The position numbers and the translations under genes were made by a program. A stretch of 64,000 nucleotides of DNA from Deltaproteobacteria bacterium (GTDB lineage Bacteria; Myxococcota; Myxococcia; Myxococcales; 40CM-4-68-19), in NCBI GenBank assembly GCA_025358085.1, contig JANYKT010000140.1, positions 1-64,000 of the forward strand. Reading direction: 5' to 3'. Positions 57,068-64,000 of this stretch are shown piece after piece; within the stretch, counting starts at the first letter, position 1, and the number at the start of each line of letters is the position of its first letter. The notes beneath the pieces are model-generated. The model was not told the DNA's origin. It saw only the letters and a list, made by a program, of their open reading frames with translations, and made no database searches.

Positions 57068-58090
57068 ATGTTCCCGGTCGTCGTCGCGTTGATCGTGCTG
57101 GCGTTGGTATTCGACTTCATCAATGGCTTCCACGATTCGGCCAATTCGATCGCCACCGTGGTCTCGACTCGCGTGCTCTCGCCCGGGCTGGCAGTGGCCT
57201 GGGCCGCGTTCTTCAACTTCGTTGCTGCCTTCGGCGGCGGGGTGAAGGTCGCCAATACAATGGGCAAGGGAGTGATTCAATTCGAGATGCTCAAAGCCCA
57301 GGGGACGGCGCTGGTGCTGACCGTCATCTTCTCGGCCCTGCTTGGCGCCATTTTGTGGAATCTGCTGACCTGGTGGTGGGGCCTGCCGTCATCCTCGTCT
57401 CATGCGCTCGCGGGCGGGCTGATCGGCGCGATGCTGCCGGCGCTGGGCGTCAAGGGACTGGTTGCTGACGGCATTTTCAAGATCGCCATCTTCATCGTGA
57501 TTTCGCCGGTGGTCGGCATGATTCTCGGCATGGTCTTCATGATCGCGACCAGCTGGATCGTGCGGAAGTCCTCGCCCTGGCAGGTGGACAAGTGGTTCCG
57601 CCGCCTGCAGCTCGTCTCCTCGGGGATCTTCTCCTATGCGCACGGCACCAACGACGCGCAGAAGACCATGGGCATCATCGCGGTGGTGCTCTACGGCACC
57701 ATCTGGAAGGACCGCGTTTTCGCGGTGCCGTTCTGGGTGATCCTGCTGTGTCACGCGGCGATGGCGCTCGGCACCAGCTTCGGCGGCTGGCGCATCATCC
57801 GCACCATGGGACACAGCCTGACCAAGCTGCAGCCCATCGGCGGCTTCTGCGCCGAGACCGGGGGTGGCGTCACCATTCTCGCGGTAGCCGCTTTAGGCAT
57901 CCCGGTCTCCACCACGCACACCATCACCGGCGCCATCGTCGGAGTGGGCGCTACCCGCGGCAATCGCGCGGTGCGCTGGGGAGTGGCCGGCCGCATAGTC
58001 TGGGCCTGGATCTTCACCATCCCGGCCGCAGCGGGCGTGGCCGCCGCGGTCTTCGTGGTCACGCGGGTGCTCAGCGCATTTATTGCATAA
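57068..58090 (+). CDS. pit: PiT-family inorganic phosphate transporter
   Basis: FDFINGFHDSANSIATVVSTRVLSPG, GLPSSSSHALAGGLIGA, FSYAHGTNDAQKTMGII. Confidence 0.96.
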   Translation: MFPVVVALIVLALVFDFINGFHDSANSIATVVSTRVLSPGLAVAWAAFFNFVAAFGGGVKVANTMGKGVIQFEMLKAQGTALVLTVIFSALLGAILWNLLTWWWGLPSSSSHALAGGLIGAMLPALGVKGLVADGIFKIAIFIVISPVVGMILGMVFMIATSWIVRKSSPWQVDKWFRRLQLVSSGIFSYAHGTNDAQKTMGIIAVVLYGTIWKDRVFAVPFWVILLCHAAMALGTSFGGWRIIRTMGHSLTKLQPIGGFCAETGGGVTILAVAALGIPVSTTHTITGAIVGVGATRGNRAVRWGVAGRIVWAWIFTIPAAAGVAAAVFVVTRVLSAFIA

Positions 58091-58195
58091 AGGGCTCACC
58101 AGTAAGCCGGCCAATGCAGTCCTGCCAATTTGCGTAATGACTGCGCCGTCGCCAACTTCTGCAATCGAGCGGCATTGCCGCCAAGGAGACGACGT

Positions 58196-58582
58196 ATGGT
58201 CAAGAAGCTTTCTTCCCTCACTCTAGGGCTGGCGCTCGCCGGCCTGCTCAGCGCAGGTGCAGCCACGGCGCAGACCCCGCAGAACAACACCGCCGAGGTG
58301 GAAAACCCTCACAGCCCTGACAATGCCAAGCGGCCGGACAACAACGTGCCGCGCGCCGAGACCAACGCGATGGCGAGGCCGGCGGAGGACGCGAACGTCG
58401 ACAGCACCGACAACAAGAACCGCGTCGCTCCCGAGGGCGCCGGGCCCAGCGCGACCGGGAATGCCGAGGCGGGCAATCCGCACAGCGTGGTGAATCACAA
58501 AGGGCACCACAAGGTTGCTCACCGGAAGGCCACCGACCCGAAACCAATGGCCACGCCGGCCGCGCCCGCCGACAACAAGTAA
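58196..58582 (+). CDS. Small secreted protein, hypothetical
   Basis: MVKKLSSLTLGLALAGLLSAGAATAQ signal peptide; polar, Asn/Asp-rich mature part. Confidence 0.6.
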   Translation: MVKKLSSLTLGLALAGLLSAGAATAQTPQNNTAEVENPHSPDNAKRPDNNVPRAETNAMARPAEDANVDSTDNKNRVAPEGAGPSATGNAEAGNPHSVVNHKGHHKVAHRKATDPKPMATPAAPADNK

Positions 58583-58598
58583 GCGGCACCCGAAGCGA

Positions 58599-58636
58599 CG
58601 AAGGCCGCCGGCGCTCATCGCGCGCGGCGGCCTTCG
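58599..58636. terminator. Bidirectional-type hairpin between convergent genes
   Basis: CGAAGGCCGCCG (58599-58610) / CGGCGGCCTTCG (58625-58636), then TGCATTTG. Confidence 0.65.
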
Positions 58637-58656
58637 TGCATTTGAGTCAGTGATCT

Positions 58657-59886
58657 TTAGAAGATGTTGTTCCAGTGCAGCAGGAACGACTTGGTGCTGG
58701 CCGCGGACAGCGTGGTGTTGCCCGCAGCGTCCTTCGACTGCCCGTGATTCACCGTGAACTCGGCGTTGACGTGGTTGAAGTTCTTGTTGAAGAAGAAGTT
58801 CAAACCGACCTTGAAGTTGCGGCTGTCGCCCTTGGTGCCGTTGAGCGGCGCACACTGCGCAACCGTAAGGGCGCCGTCGCACGAATCAGCGGAGAAAAAT
58901 TCGTAACCGACATACGGGGCGATGGCGCCGAAGCGATAGCCGATGTTACCAAAGCCACCAATGCCGGTGTCCACGGAGTTGCTGCCGTTGCGGTCGAAAT
59001 AGACCGTGGCCTCGGCAACCAGCTCGGCCGCTTCGGTCATCGGCAGGTTCAGATACATGTCGGCCGAGAACAGCTGCTGGTCGGCAATGCCCAGGGCACC
59101 GGTCGCGTCGCCGTTCTTGCGCAGCGCCTGCGACTGGTAAAGAGCGGAGCCGCCGACGCTGAGGATGGGGTCCTTGCCCCACTTGTACGCGCCGTACAGC
59201 CAGCCGCCTTCCTCGCTGCCGATGATGTCGAAGTTGATGAAGCCGGCGAACTGCGGGTTCGACTTCGGCGTGAGCTGATTACCGGCTTTGCCTGGGTCAG
59301 CGACAGCACTGGTTCCCGGGCGAACGCCTTCATAGACGCCGCCGCGAAAGCCAACCTTCTTGTTGAAAGCCCAGCCGCGAACCTGCACGCCGGTGTCGCG
59401 CAAGCCGGTGAGCGAACCCGCGTTCAGGCCGCGGACCGCGTCGGTCTGGATGTCGGCGGTGATGAAGTTGGTCGTGCTCTGGAGGCCGTTGTGGCTGAAC
59501 GGAATCAAAAGCAGGCCGGCGTCGATATAAAGGACGTTCGGGCCGGTGATGCCGGTCGGAGCCCAGCCAACCCACGCGTCCTGAATGATCGCGCGAGAGT
59601 TGAAGTTGCCCTTCTTGCCGTAGTTCGGATTATCGACCTGGATCAGGTAGCTGAAGTTCTGGTTGATGTCGCCGTTCAGCAGCAGGCGCGAGCGGCGGAT
59701 GAAGAGATCGTAGCTGTTGTCGTTGGCGTTGACGGCGCCGTTCTCCTGCATCAGGAACTGCGTCTGGAGCTGGAAGCTCAAGTTCAGGGTCGCGCCCTCG
59801 ATGGGGATGGGGATCTTGACAGCGTGCGCCGCTGCCGGAATCAGGAGAGTCGCCAGGGCGACGGTGAGAACCTTTGTGACTTTCAT
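58657..59886 (-). CDS. Phosphate-selective-type (OprO/OprP-like) outer membrane porin
   Basis: Signal peptide MKVTKVLTVALATLLIPAAAHA; LNLSFQLQTQFLMQ...NSYDLFIRRSRLLLNGDINQNFSYLIQVDNPN; C-terminal aromatic. Specificity inferred from family and neighbours. Confidence 0.82.
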   Translation of the reverse strand: MKVTKVLTVALATLLIPAAAHAVKIPIPIEGATLNLSFQLQTQFLMQENGAVNANDNSYDLFIRRSRLLLNGDINQNFSYLIQVDNPNYGKKGNFNSRAIIQDAWVGWAPTGITGPNVLYIDAGLLLIPFSHNGLQSTTNFITADIQTDAVRGLNAGSLTGLRDTGVQVRGWAFNKKVGFRGGVYEGVRPGTSAVADPGKAGNQLTPKSNPQFAGFINFDIIGSEEGGWLYGAYKWGKDPILSVGGSALYQSQALRKNGDATGALGIADQQLFSADMYLNLPMTEAAELVAEATVYFDRNGSNSVDTGIGGFGNIGYRFGAIAPYVGYEFFSADSCDGALTVAQCAPLNGTKGDSRNFKVGLNFFFNKNFNHVNAEFTVNHGQSKDAAGNTTLSAASTKSFLLHWNNIF

Positions 59887-60119
59887 GGGTCGTTTCCTCG
59901 GGGACCAGGGGGAAGCTGTGGTGCGGGAGCGCTCTCGGAGGGCGGCTGCCAACTGGTGCGCACTCTACTCATCGGCTATCGAATTGCAAATGTTGCAAGC
60001 GTGACGTTACCGAAACGCTGATTTTGCGCGGCTTGCAATTTGGTCAGGCGGGTGATTATTTCGCCGCCCTCCCTGCAGCGTCGGCTCCCAATTGCGGCGC
60101 GGTGTCAAAGGACTATTTC

Positions 60120-61232
60120 ATGCTCGCACTCCTGCTTGCGGCGGCCATCAAGATCGGCGTTATCAACTCAGTCACCGGACCCGAAGCGCCCATCGGTGAA
60201 AACATGAGCCACGGCTATGCACTGGCCGTCGAGGATTTGAAGGCGAAGGGAATCGAGGTTGAGCTCATCACCGAGGACGACGCCGGCAAGCCGCAAACCG
60301 CGATGGGCGGCCTGGAAAAACTGGTCACCCGCGACGGCGTCGCCGGCATCGTCGGTCCCTATACGTCCGCCTCGTCCAATGCCGCGGCGCGCCTCGCCGA
60401 GCGCTCGAAGATCCCGCTGCTCATCCCCGCCGCCTCCAAGGACGAGATCACCAAACAGAAGTACAAATGGGTCTTCCGCACCAGCGCGGTGGTCAGCTGG
60501 TATGCGCAGGTGCTGTTCGACGCCGCGGCGAAGTTTGGCAAGCCGAAGAGCGTCTTCATCGTCCACGAGAACACCGACTTCGGCACCTCAGCGGCGCGCG
60601 GTGCCACCGAGATTGCCAAGCAGATGAAGCTGGAAGTGCTGGGCACCGAGGCCTACTCGGCCGGGTCGCCCGATTTCCGGCCCACGCTGTCGAAGGTGAA
60701 GGCGGCCAATCCCGATCTGGTGCTCTTCGTCTCGTATGTCGCCGACGCCATTCTGTTGATGCGCCAATCGCGCGAGCTCGGCCTCAAGCCAATGGCGTTC
60801 CTGGGCGGCGGCGCCGGCTTCACCACTTCCCAGTTTGCCTCGGAGAAGACCATCTCCGAAGGCGTTCTCTCCAGCACGCAATGGACCGAGGACGTGAGCT
60901 GGCCCGGCGCCGGCGCATGGGGCGCCCGTTACAAGAAGAAGTTCGGCAAGACCGCGACCTATCACGCGGCCTGCGCTTATGAATCGCTGCTGATCATGGG
61001 CGAGGTCGCCGCCAAGGCCGCCGGCGACCACGAGAAGATCCGCGCCGCCCTGCACGACGGGCAATGGAATGGAATTCTCGGAGAAGTGAAGTTCGCCGAC
61101 TTTGACGGCTTCACCAACCAGAACAAGCACCAGATGCTGGTGGTTCAAATCAAGAATGGCGACTTCGTCACCGTCTTTCCCGAAGAGTTTGCCAAGGGCA
61201 AGGCGGTCTGGCCCTTCCCGGGATTCAAATAG
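60120..61232 (+). CDS. Branched-chain amino acid-type ABC transporter substrate-binding protein
   Basis: IKIGVINSVTGPEAPIGENMSHGYALAVEDLKAKGIEVELITEDDAGKPQTA; followed by livHMGF. GTG 60102 is an alternative start. Confidence 0.92.
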   Translation: MLALLLAAAIKIGVINSVTGPEAPIGENMSHGYALAVEDLKAKGIEVELITEDDAGKPQTAMGGLEKLVTRDGVAGIVGPYTSASSNAAARLAERSKIPLLIPAASKDEITKQKYKWVFRTSAVVSWYAQVLFDAAAKFGKPKSVFIVHENTDFGTSAARGATEIAKQMKLEVLGTEAYSAGSPDFRPTLSKVKAANPDLVLFVSYVADAILLMRQSRELGLKPMAFLGGGAGFTTSQFASEKTISEGVLSSTQWTEDVSWPGAGAWGARYKKKFGKTATYHAACAYESLLIMGEVAAKAAGDHEKIRAALHDGQWNGILGEVKFADFDGFTNQNKHQMLVVQIKNGDFVTVFPEEFAKGKAVWPFPGFK

Positions 61233-62096
61233 GTGATCCGCCTCCTGCAGGCCGTGCTGGGCGGGCTCCTTACCGGGGGCGTCTATGCGCTCATCGGCGC
61301 GGGGCTCTCGCTCATCTTCGGCGTCCTGCGCGTGATCAATTTCGCGCAGGGCGAACTGGTGATGCTGGGCATGTACCTCACCTGGCTGCTCTTCACCTTC
61401 CTGCACCTCGATCCATTTGTTTCCCTGATCGTGGTGATGCCGGTGCTGTGGATGCTGGGCTGGGCGCTGGAGGCGCTCCTGCTCGACCGCATGCACGGCG
61501 CGCTGCCGCAGAACCAGATCCTCCTGACCATGGGCCTTGGACTCGTGCTCTCGAATGGCGCCATGATGGCCTTCACCTCTGACTATCGGCTGGTCAGCAC
61601 CACCTATTCCTCGAGCAGCTTCATGCTGGCCGGCGTGGCGCTCAGCCAGCCACTCGCGGTCTCCTTCGTATTGACGGCGGCCATCGCCACCGCTCTGTGG
61701 GTCTTCCTCGCGCGCACGGATACGGGCATGGCAATCCGCGCCACCGCGCAGGACCGCGACGCAGCTCAATTGATGGGCATTGACGTGCGCCGCATGTCGC
61801 GGCTGGCCTTCGGCATCGGCGCGGCGCTGGCCGGCGCGGCTGGAGCATTGATCGCGCCCACCTATTACATCTTCCCCCAGGTCGGCGGCTCATTTACCCT
61901 GAAAGCCTTCGTCGTGGTGGTGCTGGGCGGCCTCGGCAGCGTGGTCGGCGCCATGCTCGGCGGTTTGATCATCGGCATCACCGAATCCCTCTCGGCCACC
62001 TATATCTCGACCGAGCTGAAGGACGTCTGCGTCTATTCGCTGTTCCTCATCGTGCTGATCGCCAGGCCGGGCGGGCTGCTCGGCAAGGCGGAATGA
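61233..62096 (+). CDS. livH: Branched-chain amino acid ABC permease LivH
   Basis: LLTGGVYALIGAGLSLIFGVLRVINFAQGELVMLGMY. Confidence 0.95.
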   Translation: MIRLLQAVLGGLLTGGVYALIGAGLSLIFGVLRVINFAQGELVMLGMYLTWLLFTFLHLDPFVSLIVVMPVLWMLGWALEALLLDRMHGALPQNQILLTMGLGLVLSNGAMMAFTSDYRLVSTTYSSSSFMLAGVALSQPLAVSFVLTAAIATALWVFLARTDTGMAIRATAQDRDAAQLMGIDVRRMSRLAFGIGAALAGAAGALIAPTYYIFPQVGGSFTLKAFVVVVLGGLGSVVGAMLGGLIIGITESLSATYISTELKDVCVYSLFLIVLIARPGGLLGKAE

Positions 62097-63052
62097 AGCG
62101 CGCCTGGATCCCTGCCGTCATCGTGGCCGGCGTCGCGCTGGTGGCGCTGCTGCCGGTCTTCGTCAAATCCGATTACCCGCTCGGCGTGATGATCGGCGTG
62201 CTGCTCGCCATCTCGCTGGGCGCGGCCTGGAACATCATCGGCGGCTTTGCCGGGCAATACTCGGTCGGTCACTCCGCGTACTTTGGTATCGGCGCTTACA
62301 GCATCGTGGTGCTGCTCGGACGCGGCCTCGCGCCCTGGTGGGGGGCCCTCGCCGGCTCCTTCATTGCCGCTGCGGTAGCGCTGCTGGTCGGCTCCATTAC
62401 TTTGCGGCTGCGCGGCGCATACTTCGTGCTCGCCTCCATCGCCGTGGCCGAGATCCTGCGGCTGCTCGCGCTCTGGGCAAAATCCATCACCAATGGCGCC
62501 GAAGGGATCCTGGTGGGCGAGTTTCCTCCGCTGACTTTGGCGGGCCACACCATCACTGATTTCACCGGCAAGCCGCCCTTCTTCTATATGGCGCTGGGCC
62601 TCGCGGTCTTCTGCGTCGCGGTCAATGCGGTGATCGCGCACACCAAGCTTGGTTATTACCTGCAAGCCATTCGCGAGGATCAGGACGCGGCCTGGTCGCT
62701 GGGCATCCCGCTGTCGCTTTACAAGAACGCGGCGCTACTCATATCGGCGGCGCTGGCGGCGCAGGCAGGCGCATTGACCGCGACCTATGTCTCCTTCATG
62801 GACCCGAACTCGATGCTCGGACTCGACGTCTCGGTGCGAGCGGTGCTGGTCTGCATCCTGGGGGGCGTCGGCACCATCTGGGGCCCGGTCGCCGGTGCCA
62901 TCGTCTTTACGCTGCTCGATGAAGTGCTGTTGCGCTATCTCACGCAGAGTCACCTCCTCGGCCTGGGAGCGCTCTTGATCGCCGCCATCCTGTTTCTCCC
63001 GGACGGGCTCATGGGCCTCGTGACCCGGCTGCGGCAGAGGTCGCGCGCATGA
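62093..63052 (+). CDS. livM: Branched-chain amino acid ABC permease LivM
   Basis: AAWNIIGGFAGQYSVGHSAYFGIGAYS...LGYYLQAIREDQDAAWSLGI. Confidence 0.95.
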   Translation: MKRAWIPAVIVAGVALVALLPVFVKSDYPLGVMIGVLLAISLGAAWNIIGGFAGQYSVGHSAYFGIGAYSIVVLLGRGLAPWWGALAGSFIAAAVALLVGSITLRLRGAYFVLASIAVAEILRLLALWAKSITNGAEGILVGEFPPLTLAGHTITDFTGKPPFFYMALGLAVFCVAVNAVIAHTKLGYYLQAIREDQDAAWSLGIPLSLYKNAALLISAALAAQAGALTATYVSFMDPNSMLGLDVSVRAVLVCILGGVGTIWGPVAGAIVFTLLDEVLLRYLTQSHLLGLGALLIAAILFLPDGLMGLVTRLRQRSRA

Positions 63053-63777
63053 CGGCCCTCCTCGAAATCGTTGCCCTGAGCAAGCACTTCGGCGGCGTCA
63101 AGGCGTTGAGCGACGTCTCGTTTTCGGTCGAGCCCGGCACCGTGCTGGGCCTGGTCGGCCCCAATGGCTCGGGGAAGACAACGATGTTCAGCTGCCTGAC
63201 GGGCTATCTGAAACCCACGCACGGCGAAGCGCGATTCGAGGGAAGATCCCTGAGCGGCCTCTCGCCCGAGCGCGTCTGCAAGCTTGGCGTGGTGCGCACC
63301 TGGCAGAAGGTGCGGCCGCTCGCGAAGCTTTCGGTGCTGGACAACGTGGTGGTGGGCGCGCTCTGCCGCACCGGCTCAGTCAAGAAGGCGCGGGAGATCG
63401 CGCATGAGCAGCTCAAGCTGGTGCGGCTGGATGCACGGGCCAGCGTCCTGGCCGGCGCGCTGCCCATCGGCGAGCGCAAGAAGCTGGAGGTCGCGCGCGT
63501 GCTCGCGACCCAGCCGCGGCTGGTGCTGTTCGACGAAGTGATGGGCGGGCTCAATACGAGCGAAAAGGAGGAGCTGTCCGAGCTGATTGTGGAGTTGCGC
63601 AGAAAGGGCCTCACGCAAATCGTGATTGAGCACGATATGAAAGCGATCCTGCGCGTTTCCGATCGGCTGGTGGTGCTGGGCTCGGGAGTGAAGCTCGCCG
63701 ACGGCGCGCCGGCCGAGGTGGTGCGCGAACCGGCGGTCATTTCCGCTTATCTGGGGGAACCCATTGCTGCGGGTTGA
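63049..63777 (+). CDS. livG: ABC ATP-binding protein LivG
   Basis: [47 protein letters not shown]. Confidence 0.96.
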   Translation: MTALLEIVALSKHFGGVKALSDVSFSVEPGTVLGLVGPNGSGKTTMFSCLTGYLKPTHGEARFEGRSLSGLSPERVCKLGVVRTWQKVRPLAKLSVLDNVVVGALCRTGSVKKAREIAHEQLKLVRLDARASVLAGALPIGERKKLEVARVLATQPRLVLFDEVMGGLNTSEKEELSELIVELRRKGLTQIVIEHDMKAILRVSDRLVVLGSGVKLADGAPAEVVREPAVISAYLGEPIAAG

Positions 63778-64000
63778 ATCCCTGAGCTTCGCCTATGGCG
63801 ATGCGCAGGTACTGGACTCGGTCTCGCTCGAGGTCGGCAAGGGCGAGATCGTCGCATTGGTGGGGGCGAACGGTGCCGGCAAGACAACGCTGCTCCGCAC
63901 TGTCTCGCGGCTCGTCAAGCCGGTCTCCGGCAAGGTAACGCTCGACGGCGAGGATTTTTCGCGCCTGCGCGCGCACGAGGTGGTGCGGCGCGGGCTGATC
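63764..64000 (+). CDS. livF: ABC ATP-binding protein LivF (truncated by window end)
   Basis: Manual translation [79 protein letters not shown]; overlaps livG end; TTG start inferred. Confidence 0.93.
   Translation, partial: MLRVESLSFAYGDAQVLDSVSLEVGKGEIVALVGANGAGKTTLLRTVSRLVKPVSGKVTLDGEDFSRLRAHEVVRRGLI

Overview
High-GC bacterial chromosome segment. Gene content and domain architectures (PATAN/DUF4388, J-domain/TPR regulators, TonB-CTD/TonB-receptor fusions) suggest Myxococcota or a related deltaproteobacterial lineage; this placement is inference. It is mostly core genome: the 5' end of an EF-G-like GTPase gene (-), rho, the rimP-nusA-ylxR-infB-DUF503-rbfA-nrnA-truB operon (-), spoVG, prs, rplY, pth, rpsF-rpsR-rplI, dnaB, a TonB-dependent receptor/lipoprotein pair, three GT4 glycosyltransferases, a cytochrome c/PQQ-type sugar dehydrogenase, a DNA methyltransferase, a PDT-DAHPS-CM fusion gene, an FHA protein, a di-haem peroxidase, a sigma54-type two-component system divergent from a TolC/MFP/RND efflux operon, greB, apaG, a PhoB/PhoR-DUF47-PiT-porin phosphate locus, and a branched-chain amino acid (liv) ABC operon cut by the window end. 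I saw no rRNA, tRNA or CRISPR array. Most distinctive: (i) two copies 48 kb apart of a ~125 bp imperfect palindrome built on CGTACGGTTCGTACGTT arms, both in convergent intergenic gaps; (ii) a methyltransferase with a C-terminal Mrr-like nuclease domain whose catalytic residues look lost; (iii) a PDT-DAHPS-CM fusion lacking a recognisable ACT motif; (iv) a J-domain with HSD instead of HPD; (v) a 29-nt motif repeated just upstream of two unrelated genes; (vi) a PHO-box-like site and a sigma54-like promoter with an adjacent palindrome. I do not see one clearly novel multi-gene system.
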